Of a stretch of DNA of 10,695 nucleotides, positions 1-6,426 are shown in pieces (position 1 is the stretch's first letter; every line of letters starts with the position of its first letter). A program made the translations under genes and the position numbers. The notes below the pieces were generated by a model. That model was not told the DNA's origin. It did no database searches and worked only from the letters and a program-made list of their open reading frames with translations. This DNA is from Dysgonomonas sp. (lineage in GTDB: Bacteria > Bacteroidota > Bacteroidia > Bacteroidales > Dysgonomonadaceae). Location: positions 1 through 10,695 of the forward strand of contig DQAM01000019.1 in the NCBI GenBank assembly GCA_003523545.1, in the 5' to 3' direction.

Positions 1-1174
1 TATCTCCGTAAAGGGCTCCTTGCACACCTCCTTCGCCGGTGACAAACTGAGTGGCGAATACGCCTGTAAGCAAAGCACCGACTAATCCGCCTATACCGTG
101 TACACCGAAAGCATCAAGCGAATCATCATATTTTAATTTTGGTTTTACATAAGCTACCATAACAAAGCATACCAATGCAGAAAGCAGTCCTATAAAAAAT
201 GCCCCGAAGGCATCGGTTGTTCCCGCTGCCGGGGTTATTGCTACAAGTCCTGCAACAGCACCCGTGCAGATGCCTACTATGGTAGGCTTTTTATTTATGA
301 TCCATTCTAGGCACATCCAAGCTGCGGCTGCCGTTGCTGTTGCAAGATGAGTTACCAAAAATGCGTTGGCTGCCAATCCGTCGGCAGCAAGCCCGCTTCC
401 TGCATTGAATCCGAACCAGCCTAGCCAGAGGAGTGCTGTTCCTATTACGACAAAAGGAATATTGTGGGGTGTGATCGGATGCCCGATAGTGCGGTATCCT
501 TTTCTTCTACCGAGCAATAATACCATAACCAGCGCAGATACACCTGCATTGATGTGCACGACAGTACCCCCTGCAAAGTCTATTACGCCTGCCTGGTGCA
601 TCCATCCGCCGCCCCATACCCAGTGGGCCATCGGATTGTATACAAGCAAAGCCCACAAAAGGGTGAAAACCAGAAATCCTGAAAATTTGATTCGTTCGGC
701 AAAGGCTCCGATTATCAATGAGGGAGTGATTACGGCGAACATACATTGGAAAAGGGCAAATAGAATCTCAGGGATACCTCCCGATGTAAGTGTGTCGAGT
801 GTCATTCCACTCAGGAATATCTTGTCAAATCCTCCGATAACCGCCCCCAGAGGATTTCCGTCCATAAAGCCGGTTCCGAATACCCAGCTGTATCCGATAA
901 AAATCCATTCAATACTGATTGCGGCAGTTATGATAAGACACTGCATCATTATGCTCAATACGTTTTTCTGGCGTACCAGTCCTCCGTAGAAAAAAGCAAG
1001 GCCCGGGATAGTCATCAGCATTACCAGTATAGTCGCAACAATTATCCAGGCGGTATTGCCTGAATTGAGTGCTGTTTCGGCCGGGGGGATTGCACTTGTT
1101 TCCTGAGCCGACAGGATAGGTGCTGACATCAGCATGACAGCCGGAGCTATATATCTTAAAAATCTTTTTTTCAT
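1..1174 (-). CDS. amtB: Ammonium transporter AmtB (partial, 3' end beyond left edge)
   Basis: An inner-membrane Amt/MEP/Rh channel for ammonium uptake. The visible part has 391 codons from the ATG at 1174 and is open to the window edge, so the C-terminus is missing. Residues 1-23 form a hydrophobic, Lys/Arg-led segment ending LSAQ, probably a cleaved signal peptide. Many hydrophobic helices follow. FYGGLVRQKNVLS lies at about 62-74. The family signature DFAGGTVVHINAG (199-211) carries the first pore His, H207. The second pore His, H359, lies in GVHGIGG. Both twin-His residues are present, so the channel looks functional. It starts 64 bp after glnK on the same strand, the usual pairing in which the P-II trimer plugs the transporter when nitrogen is plentiful. 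No clear Shine-Dalgarno sequence is visible; the leader is A/T-rich. Glutamine-synthesis genes may follow to the left, but this cannot be seen. Confidence 0.96.
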   Translation of the reverse strand, partial: MKKRFLRYIAPAVMLMSAPILSAQETSAIPPAETALNSGNTAWIIVATILVMLMTIPGLAFFYGGLVRQKNVLSIMMQCLIITAAISIEWIFIGYSWVFGTGFMDGNPLGAVIGGFDKIFLSGMTLDTLTSGGIPEILFALFQCMFAVITPSLIIGAFAERIKFSGFLVFTLLWALLVYNPMAHWVWGGGWMHQAGVIDFAGGTVVHINAGVSALVMVLLLGRRKGYRTIGHPITPHNIPFVVIGTALLWLGWFGFNAGSGLAADGLAANAFLVTHLATATAAAAWMCLEWIINKKPTIVGICTGAVAGLVAITPAAGTTDAFGAFFIGLLSALVCFVMVAYVKPKLKYDDSLDAFGVHGIGGLVGALLTGVFATQFVTGEGGVQGALYGD

Positions 1175-1238
1175 AAATATCTTATCTTTTAAATTGTTAA
1201 CCTAAAACCGGAGTGATTTTTTGACTATACTTAGTCTT

Positions 1239-1592
1239 TTAGTCTTCGTCTTTATTGTATAAGGATTTGTCCCCGTGGTCCCCGGTGCGTATGCGGATCG
1301 ACTGTTCGATAGGTGAAACGAAGATACGCCCGTCACCGCTTTCGCCGGTATAGGCGGATTTTAAGATGGCATCGATAGATTTTTCAACATTTATATTTCT
1401 TACTACAAAGCTTATATATATGCGGTCTATCGCATTGATGTCGTATGCGATCCCCCTGAATATCAGTCCTTGTTTAGCGTCTCCCTGTCCTTTTACGTCC
1501 CACCACGACAGAAAGTCGATGTCGGCTTCGTGCAAGGCTTTGCGGACGTCCATAAATCTGGATTTACGGATAATAGCTTCGATTTTTTTCAT
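1239..1592 (-). CDS. glnK: Nitrogen regulatory protein P-II (GlnK type)
   Basis: A cytoplasmic trimeric P-II signal protein that senses ATP/ADP and 2-oxoglutarate and controls AmtB. It has 117 residues, close to the usual 112. The ATG at 1592 gives the canonical MKKIEAIIRKSRF N-terminus; an in-frame TTG nine bases upstream is less likely. The B-loop motif TGESGDGRIFV (82-92) and the C-terminal RIRTG (100-104) are well conserved. The T-loop (about 35-57) reads GQGDAKQGLIFRGIAYD and is one residue shorter than in E. coli GlnB. With that gap, Tyr50 aligns with the uridylylated Tyr51, while Phe45 replaces Tyr46. The family match is certain. GlnK rather than GlnB is inferred from its position directly before amtB. 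It lies 32 bp after the porin gene, so the three are probably one transcript. Confidence 0.95.
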   Translation of the reverse strand: MKKIEAIIRKSRFMDVRKALHEADIDFLSWWDVKGQGDAKQGLIFRGIAYDINAIDRIYISFVVRNINVEKSIDAILKSAYTGESGDGRIFVSPIEQSIRIRTGDHGDKSLYNKDED

Positions 1593-1624
1593 ATGAAACA
1601 ATATTAAGTTATGATGATAAAAAA

Positions 1625-2368
1625 TTATTGAATGGTAATGCCGAAAACGAAATGTATATCTTCTACCGCCGGATTGGCTATTATGTTTGCAAATACGGGC
1701 AGATTGAAAGAATCGGTGATTTTAATATTTTTTGATGCGCCTATGCAGACGGATGTGAATTTGAAGCTGTCCATTCCAGGCCCGTACACCGAACTTTCCC
1801 AGGGAATAAAACCTGTGGAAACTGCCAGGTCTACATCTTTTATTGAAAAGGGATAGGACAACTCGATGTATGTTGAAAATGAATTATCACCATTTGCTTT
1901 CTTATTTCCTTCGCCCAGAAAGAATGTATTCCAGGAAAGGGATAGGGGAAATGATGCGGGCAGGGTATAGGATAAGCCGGCTTCGAGCATGTGTCCGCTG
2001 TTTCCTTTATCGGGATGGCTGAAATATCGGTGGGCACCTTCGCCGTCCCACCAATAATCAGTGAGTGTTATTCCTAATCCTGAAACCTGATAGGAAACGT
2101 AAAAATCGACTTCTTTGTGTCCGTTGTCCGACAGGCTTGTAGAGGCCCAGCTTCCCAGCGTGAAATTTCCGGCTGATAAAGAAACCGCGGGTTGTACACT
2201 GGCCCCCGTCTGCTTAAATCCCCGCCAGACATAACTGCTCACTAAATCGCCGGAAAGGCTAAAACTGATTCCTGACGGCTGGTTTTTCTGGGCAGTCAAT
2301 GAATGATGGTGGGGAAAAAATAAAAACATAAAAGAATAGAAACTTAAAACAATCTTTTTACTTCTCAT
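1625..2368 (-). CDS. TorF-like putative outer-membrane porin of the ammonium operon
   Basis: A 247-residue secreted protein. The signal peptide covers about 1-26 (MRSKK, hydrophobic stretch, then SLTAQ). The mature part has alternating polar/hydrophobic strands rich in Ser, Gly, Tyr, Trp and Phe, as in a small outer-membrane beta-barrel. The segment SGDLVSSYVWRGFKQTG (39-55) followed by QPAVSLSAGNFTLGSW is typical of the TorF/TIGR02001 putative porin family, which is often found beside glnK-amtB (recalled, not checked). It is the first gene of the operon, with glnK starting 32 bp after its stop. By context it may let ammonium or another nitrogen solute cross the outer membrane. That role is inferred; no pore specificity can be read from the sequence. 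The ATG at 2368 is chosen because it begins the signal peptide. Confidence 0.85.
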   Translation of the reverse strand: MRSKKIVLSFYSFMFLFFPHHHSLTAQKNQPSGISFSLSGDLVSSYVWRGFKQTGASVQPAVSLSAGNFTLGSWASTSLSDNGHKEVDFYVSYQVSGLGITLTDYWWDGEGAHRYFSHPDKGNSGHMLEAGLSYTLPASFPLSLSWNTFFLGEGNKKANGDNSFSTYIELSYPFSIKDVDLAVSTGFIPWESSVYGPGMDSFKFTSVCIGASKNIKITDSFNLPVFANIIANPAVEDIHFVFGITIQ

Positions 2369-2403
2369 CTCATAATCATTTAAAATTGTTAATATTTAAT
2401 TTT

Positions 2404-2417
2404 TCACATTAATGTGA
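2404..2417. promoter_or_regulatory. Perfect 14-bp palindrome, candidate operator of the porin-glnK-amtB operon
   Basis: The sequence TCACATTAATGTGA is its own reverse complement. It lies 36-49 bp upstream of the porin ATG in A/T-rich DNA, the right place for a dimeric regulator of this operon. The binding protein is unknown. It is not the CRP layout, which has TGTGA on the left and TCACA on the right. Confidence 0.45.
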
Positions 2418-2431
2418 TATTTAAAATTAAA

Positions 2432-2464
2432 ATAATGTATCAATATGATTATTTATGATGCAAA
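2432..2464 (-). promoter_or_regulatory. Possible promoter of the porin-glnK-amtB operon
   Basis: On the minus strand TTTG (2461-2464) is followed after 21 nt by TACATTAT (2432-2439), a partial match to the Bacteroidota pattern TTTG-N19-21-TAnnTTTG. The -7 box lacks the final TTTG, so support is weak. If it is correct, transcription would start near 2425 and the 2404-2417 palindrome would lie in the first 20 transcribed bases. Confidence 0.3.
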
Positions 2465-2581
2465 AATATGTCAATTTATTTTAATGGCGAAATGATTTGC
2501 AGAAAAAATATATTTATATTTCATTTTTTGTGGAATTGTGCTTTTATAAGATGGGTTTGCAAGTGCATATGGAAATTGCAG

Positions 2582-2810
2582 GGGCAGGTCTATGTGCCTG
2601 CCCGGAAACAGATATCTGAAAAGTCTAAATGTGTAGGGACAAGTTCTAAACTTGTCCTAGATGAAAATTAAAAGTGGAATGTTTTTAAAGGACGGGTTTG
2701 GAACCCGTCCCTACAGGCATAAAGTATTATATATAAAAAACAAGGGCAGACTTATATATGTCTGCCCCTTTGTGCGGTTGTCTGTTCCGGGTTGATATAC
2801 AGGTCAACCC
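2582..2810. repeat. Palindrome array 1 (REPIN-like), five hairpins
   Basis: Five short inverted repeats start 55, 53, 54 and 45 bp apart. They are GGGCAGG-N8-CCTGCCC (2582-2603), GGACAAGTT-CTA-AACTTGTCC (2637-2657), GGACGGGTT-TGG-AACCCGTCC (2690-2710), GGGCAGAC-N8-GTCTGCCC (2744-2767) and GGGTTGA-N8-TCAACCC (2789-2810). All arms are perfect. The second and third are enclosed by GTAGGGAC (2633-2640) and GTCCCTAC (2707-2714), giving an 82-bp unit with inverted ends, as in REPIN or small MITE elements. No T-run follows any hairpin, so they do not look like ordinary terminators, although they could stabilise RNA 3' ends. Confidence 0.85.
2606..2767 (+). repeat. Long direct repeat, left copy
   Basis: This segment recurs at 3998-4151 in the same orientation, at roughly four-fifths identity by eye. 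A 27-nt block is exact (2620-2646 equals 4011-4037). Both copies carry a CAGAyATCTG palindrome, the GGACAAG hairpin, the GGACGGG hairpin and a GGGCA hairpin in the same order. The two copies bracket the XRE gene and the 111-residue gene. Confidence 0.8.
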
Positions 2811-2831
2811 TTACATCCTAAATATCTGTGT

Positions 2832-3299
2832 TTATTTGATCTTGGCTTTCAATTCTTCTACCTGTTTTACAAGGTCGATGATTTGCTTTTCAAAACGGGC
2901 GGTCTGCTCGTCTTTCTCTTTCATCAGGCGGTCGTACATCTCCACTACCTTGTCGATAGGGTAATTGTTATTGATAATCTGTTCTGCTTGATCTGCCTGT
3001 CCTACAATTGCAGAGGAGTTGTCACTTGTCATCGTAGGTTCATTCTGAACAAAAGATTTCAGTACATCTTCCAGTTGGAAATTTTTCAGGAAATCCACAG
3101 GTACATCCAGCGCTTTAGCAATATCGTCGAGTATTTTATCGTCTATCGTTTCCTCCATTTCGAGTTCCGATATACGCCCCTGCCCCGCTTTAAGGTTTAG
3201 CAGTTCAGCAAGCGCTTCCTGCGTTATATTTTTCCAGTTGCGTGCCAGTTTTATGTTTCGTCCATGATGGACAGGTTTTTTTGTCGAAACAGATTCCAT
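2832..3299 (-). CDS. XRE-family helix-turn-helix regulator with coiled-coil tail
   Basis: A 155-residue protein. Residues about 13-70 form an XRE/Cro-like helix-turn-helix domain: GRNIKLARNWKNITQEALAE, then a turn and GRISELEME (about 41-49) where the recognition helix is expected, then IAKALDVPVDFLKNF. A polar linker (about 78-105) leads to a charged heptad-like segment from about 113 to the end (PIDKVVEMYDRLMKEKDE... to VEELKAKIK), predicted to be a coiled coil for oligomerisation. It is probably a small cytoplasmic DNA-binding repressor. No metabolite-binding or enzymatic domain is visible. It is divergent from the gene at 3553, and the region between them holds repeated ATATTTTATC motifs, which suggests autoregulation (inferred). 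The start is the ATG at 3299, which gives the full domain. Confidence 0.88.
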   Translation of the reverse strand: MESVSTKKPVHHGRNIKLARNWKNITQEALAELLNLKAGQGRISELEMEETIDDKILDDIAKALDVPVDFLKNFQLEDVLKSFVQNEPTMTSDNSSAIVGQADQAEQIINNNYPIDKVVEMYDRLMKEKDEQTARFEKQIIDLVKQVEELKAKIK

Positions 3300-3378
3300 A
3301 TTATTATTGTATGTTTAAAAACGGTTTAACGAACAATCATTTAACAAGGTTTATTTTCAAAAAGTTCCCGCTAATTTA

Positions 3379-3495
3379 AGATATTTTATCGGAATATAAA
3401 CGCCCGTCCAGACTTAATTTACAGCTTTTTTTTCTGCCTGTTCGCACAGCACAAGGACACTTTACGATAAAATATGTACAACTAGATATTTTATC
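3379..3495. promoter_or_regulatory. Three ATATTTTATC motifs, candidate operators of the XRE regulator
   Basis: AGATATTTTATC occurs twice in direct orientation (3379-3390 and 3484-3495), and its core occurs inverted as GATAAAATAT (3466-3475). The last two form a perfect inverted repeat with 10-bp arms and a 10-nt spacer (3466-3495). All lie in the 253-bp region between two divergent genes, one encoding a helix-turn-helix protein. Binding by that protein is inferred. Confidence 0.55.
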
Positions 3496-3510
3496 CTCGC
3501 TGAAAAGTAT

Positions 3511-3518
3511 CATTTTTG
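3511..3518 (+). promoter_or_regulatory. Possible -7 box for the 111-residue gene
   Basis: CATTTTTG matches the Bacteroidota -7 pattern TAnnTTTG with one mismatch, 34 nt before the ATG at 3553. The expected -33 position (about 3487-3490) has no TTTG and falls inside the 3484-3495 motif. A protein bound there would be expected to repress. Confidence 0.35.
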
Positions 3519-3552
3519 CCGGTAAGTTCCATCATATTCAATACAACTATTT

Positions 3553-3888
3553 ATGAACCAACGGCACGAGCGCGCAAAGAAAGAGCTGCAATCAGTGAGA
3601 AGCGAATTTGAAAGCTATATCCGCAACTGCATTCCGATAGAAAACCTTCTACATTATCATGTTTCGGCTATCCTGTGGTTTTATGAAGATACGCAAAAAA
3701 AGTTCTCCCTGCTGAAAGAACAGACAACGGATGGGAAACAGCAGGATTTATTACGGGAAATCGAAAAGAATACAGACCATTTGTATTTACTCAGTAAAAC
3801 AGCCTTACAAGAATTAATACAACAATATGAAAAGGATATTACCCGTCTGGCAGATATAGGGGAAAAGATAGTACGGATAGAGAGTTGA
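3553..3888 (+). CDS. Unrecognised 111-residue helical protein
   Basis: I do not recognise this family. It is a charged protein with no signal peptide and no clear membrane span. It appears almost wholly alpha-helical, with few Gly or Pro residues. A Lys/Glu/Arg-rich N-terminal helix (about 3-24) is followed by a more hydrophobic stretch (about 28-44, IENLLHYHVSAILWFYE), and two further charged helices run to the end, compatible with a small helical bundle or coiled coil. It is the only plus-strand gene between the ammonium operon and trigger factor. It is divergent from the XRE regulator and probably controlled by it. A leader of about 30 nt would follow the suggested -7 box; no strong Shine-Dalgarno is visible. 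The length, the clean ATG and the position support a real gene, but function is unknown. Confidence 0.7.
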   Translation: MNQRHERAKKELQSVRSEFESYIRNCIPIENLLHYHVSAILWFYEDTQKKFSLLKEQTTDGKQQDLLREIEKNTDHLYLLSKTALQELIQQYEKDITRLADIGEKIVRIES

Positions 3889-3981
3889 GCGGATCTTTCT
3901 TTTAGCTGGATGCTTACGGGAAAAATACTTAATTCCCCTCATTTGTTTACAAATTCCCGGGCATTCAGCTTTTATTATCCA

Positions 3982-4316
3982 TCAGATTTCTGTCCGAAAA
4001 CAGACATCTGAAAGTCTAAATGTGTAGGGACAAGTTCCAAACTTGTCCTGGTTAAAATCAAAGGTTGAATGTTATTAACGGACGGGTTGGGAACCCGTCC
4101 CTACGGGCATAAAAATTGTATAAAAAGCAAGGGCATACCTGTGTGCCTGCCTAGAATATGAATGGGAAAATAGCGGACAAACACATAGGTTTGTCCCTAC
4201 AACGATTAGAATCTATTTCATATCGAATGTTTTGCGAGCGGACGGGTTTAGAATCCGTCCCTACGTGAAAATAAAATTGTTTGATGAAATGCAGGGGCAG
4301 ACCTGCGTGTCTGCCC
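3982..4316. repeat. Palindrome array 2 (REPIN-like), seven hairpins
   Basis: Inverted repeats start at 3982, 4028, 4080, 4131, 4175, 4240 and 4295, spaced 44-65 bp apart. Two successive triads have the same order as in array 1: a GGACAA hairpin (4028-4048; 4175-4196), a GGACGGG hairpin (4080-4100; 4240-4260) and a GGGCA hairpin (4131-4151, decayed; 4295-4316, perfect). GTAGGGAC (4024-4031) and GTCCCTAC (4097-4104) close an 81-bp unit. In 4240-4260 one arm pair is G-T. The last hairpin ends 17 bp after the pgpH stop and may sit at the 3' end of that mRNA. Confidence 0.85.
3998..4151 (+). repeat. Long direct repeat, right copy
   Basis: The same-orientation copy of 2606-2767, with the 27-nt exact block at 4011-4037. 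The final GGGCA hairpin is damaged here (GGGCATACC against GTGCCTGCC), so this copy has drifted more. Confidence 0.8.
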
Positions 4317-4332
4317 AAAACATAATATAAAA

Positions 4333-6417
4333 TTATCCGTTTTCCGCATTTTTCTCAGCCTGTTCCTGCTGACTTAATTTAGCCTTCTCGTTTAATTCCG
4401 GATAAACGATCCGGGAATGATACATCGTTTTCAGCTTTTCCTTAAATATTCCTTTGGCTATTTCTATGTCTTTGAATGTGATAGGTGAATTTCTCAACAG
4501 CCCGTCGCTCATCTGCGAATCTATCAGTTTTTCGACCAGATCGGAAATCGACTGTTCTGTGTACTGGCTGAGGCTTCGTGAGGCCGCTTCAACCGTATCG
4601 GCCATCATCAATATGGCTGTTTCTTTGCTGAACGGATTCGGACCGGGATATGAAAAATCGCTGTCATTTATGACTTCATCCGGATTCTCATTCTTGTACA
4701 TATTGTAGAAATATTTCACCTTGCCTTTGCCGTGGTGGGTTTCGATAAACTCGATGATCTGCTGAGGCAGTCCGTATTTCTTTGCAATTTTGACGCCTTC
4801 ACTTACATGGTTTATGATGATGCGTGCACTTTCTTTATAGGGTAATCCGTCGTGCGGGTTCATCCCCGGAGCCTGGTTTTCGGTGAAATAGGCCGGATTA
4901 GACATTTTCCCTATATCGTGATAAAGCGCTCCTGTCCTTACTAAAGGGGCATTAGCACCTATCCGCACGGCTACTGCGGCGGCCAGATTCGATACCTGCA
5001 TAGAATGCTGGAAGGTGCCCGGGGCCACTTCCGACAATTTTTGCAGAAGCGGTTTATTGATATTCGATAGCTCCACCATGCTTACTCCCGATATAAAGCC
5101 GAATACTTTTTCACAGATATAAACCAGCAGATAGGCAAACATAAGAAATACGAAATTAATCCCGAAGTAGAGGAACATCAGCGGATCGATTTGTTTGGGT
5201 TCACCTTTGAATGCCAGAACCACACCTACGTAAACGAGAGCGTATGCCACTAAAATATAAAACGATGCTTTTATAAGTTGCGACCTTTCCGATAATCCTT
5301 TCAAGCTGAATATGCAGACGAATCCGACCGGAATCTGCAACATGAGAAATTCCTGCGGAAACGGTACGGCCAGACTTGCTATCAGTATGGTGACCGTATG
5401 GGAAAACATGGCAGTACGCGAGTCGATAAATGTACGTACCATGATTGTCGCTATGGCGAAAGGTATAATATATACATTCAATCCTAGCTTGACAAACAAG
5501 CTGGTAAGCAGGCAGAAAAGCACGACCATGGATAACATGAAGAGTACATTCCGCCTGTCGGAATATTCACGGGGGCGGAAGAAAATAAGATAAGCCATGA
5601 AAGAACCTATCAGGAATGTTATCAATACCACATCGCCTGCGATCATCCAGTTTTGCCGGGTACCTGAGCCTTCGCGCTGCTCAGTAATCTTTTGCAGCGA
5701 GTTGAGTATATGGATGGTTTTTGCCGTAACTATCTCACCCCGGTCTATAATCTTCTGTCCGGCTAGGACATTCCCTTCGGCAAAAGGCACTCTCATAAGT
5801 AGTTCCTCTTTCGCTTTCTTGGAAAGTTCGTTATTCAGAATAATATTTTCGAAAAGGTAATTATTTAAATTCAGGGATTGCAGGGTTTGTTCGTCCAGTC
5901 CGCCGGGAGCATCCTGGATAAGCTTTTCGTACGCAGTTTTGGTCGTATAAAACACCGAAACATTATAGATCGTTGCTATATTATTGTCATCTACCAGGTA
6001 AAGCTGTTTGGTATTGGATTCAGCTGCTATTTTGTCAAATTCGGTCAGAGAAATAATTCCTACCGAATATATTTCCCTCATCTTGTTCCTCACATAGTAA
6101 GAGTATTCGCTGCTTACCTCTGTGGCTTTTGCATCGTTCTGGAAAAGAGTAACCGATCTTTCCGCCTTTTCTTTATCCCTGCTGTAATAGGGCCTGAATT
6201 CCCTGAGTACGCTGTCCCTTTCGCTCTCGAGCTGGACTTCGTTCTTATAGACCGGGAAATCAAAAGGTGCAGTAATCAGGCCATATCGCCACGGCCTTCC
6301 TTCCGTTTCGTCATAACTGATAGACGTCTCACGGGGTATGAAGTAAGCGATAAGCGCAATTGCTACTACAAAAAAGACCGGAGTAGGTATCCGGAACCTG
6401 GTGCTGATTTTACTCAT
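4333..6417 (-). CDS. pgpH: PgpH-type membrane HD-domain phosphodiesterase (cyclic di-AMP)
   Basis: A 694-residue protein expected to hydrolyse cyclic di-AMP to pApA at the inner membrane. An N-terminal membrane helix (about 12-27) is followed by an extracytoplasmic domain (about 30-250) with GxVLAGQKIIDRGEIVT, typical of the 7TM-HD extracellular region. Several membrane helices (about 258-440) and a cytoplasmic HD domain (about 460-670) come next. Candidate metal ligands are H471, H500-D501 (LYHDIGK), H537, H561-H562 and D607. Their spacing fits PgpH of Listeria closely, so the active site appears intact. Substrate assignment rests on family knowledge. It starts 9 bp after the pepE stop, so the two are probably cotranscribed. 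The acidic Gln-rich tail (about 680-694) has no known role. Alternative name: HDIG domain protein YqfF. Confidence 0.93.
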   Translation of the reverse strand: MSKISTRFRIPTPVFFVVAIALIAYFIPRETSISYDETEGRPWRYGLITAPFDFPVYKNEVQLESERDSVLREFRPYYSRDKEKAERSVTLFQNDAKATEVSSEYSYYVRNKMREIYSVGIISLTEFDKIAAESNTKQLYLVDDNNIATIYNVSVFYTTKTAYEKLIQDAPGGLDEQTLQSLNLNNYLFENIILNNELSKKAKEELLMRVPFAEGNVLAGQKIIDRGEIVTAKTIHILNSLQKITEQREGSGTRQNWMIAGDVVLITFLIGSFMAYLIFFRPREYSDRRNVLFMLSMVVLFCLLTSLFVKLGLNVYIIPFAIATIMVRTFIDSRTAMFSHTVTILIASLAVPFPQEFLMLQIPVGFVCIFSLKGLSERSQLIKASFYILVAYALVYVGVVLAFKGEPKQIDPLMFLYFGINFVFLMFAYLLVYICEKVFGFISGVSMVELSNINKPLLQKLSEVAPGTFQHSMQVSNLAAAVAVRIGANAPLVRTGALYHDIGKMSNPAYFTENQAPGMNPHDGLPYKESARIIINHVSEGVKIAKKYGLPQQIIEFIETHHGKGKVKYFYNMYKNENPDEVINDSDFSYPGPNPFSKETAILMMADTVEAASRSLSQYTEQSISDLVEKLIDSQMSDGLLRNSPITFKDIEIAKGIFKEKLKTMYHSRIVYPELNEKAKLSQQEQAEKNAENG

Positions 6418-6426
6418 GAAATATGT

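Larger units (their letters stand above)
2369..2831. other. 463-bp gene-free stretch between porin and XRE gene
   Basis: From 2369 to about 2575 it is A/T-rich leader DNA with the candidate promoter and palindrome of the ammonium operon. From 2582 to 2810 it is filled by a GC-rich palindrome array. Short open frames here run through the palindromes and show no coding character. Confidence 0.7.
3889..4332. other. 444-bp gene-free stretch between the 111-residue gene and pgpH
   Basis: Positions 3904-3970 hold nested inverted repeats: AGCTGGATGC (3904-3913) pairs with GCATTCAGCT (3961-3970) with one mismatch, and ATTTGT-TT-ACAAAT lies inside (3941-3954). They may end transcription from both sides but lack a good T-run. 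The rest, 3982-4316, is palindrome array 2. No coding potential is evident. Confidence 0.65.

Noticed and set aside
366..989. 207-codon plus-strand open frame
   Set aside because: It is the antisense shadow of amtB, whose minus-strand product carries all the family signatures.
1593..1601. TTG start adding three residues to GlnK
   Set aside because: The ATG at 1592 gives the canonical P-II N-terminus, so the upstream TTG is not needed.
2404..2417. CRP or FNR binding site
   Set aside because: The half-sites are in the opposite order and spacing from TGTGA-N6-TCACA, and the FNR pattern TTGAT-N4-ATCAA is absent.
2468..2671. 67-codon plus-strand open frame
   Set aside because: It runs through two palindromes of array 1, has no family resemblance, and has biased low-complexity composition at the start.
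2606..4151. Composite transposon bounded by insertion sequences
   Set aside because: The repeats are only about 155-160 bp, contain no transposase, and no target-site duplication could be found by eye.
2582..4316. CRISPR-like array, because of regular repeats about 50 bp apart
   Set aside because: The units are different palindromes in a fixed order, not one identical repeat with unique spacers; the sequences between them are themselves repeated, and no cas gene is near.
4295..4316. Rho-independent terminator of pgpH
   Set aside because: The hairpin is strong and well placed, but no T-run follows on the minus strand and the same hairpin recurs as part of the array.
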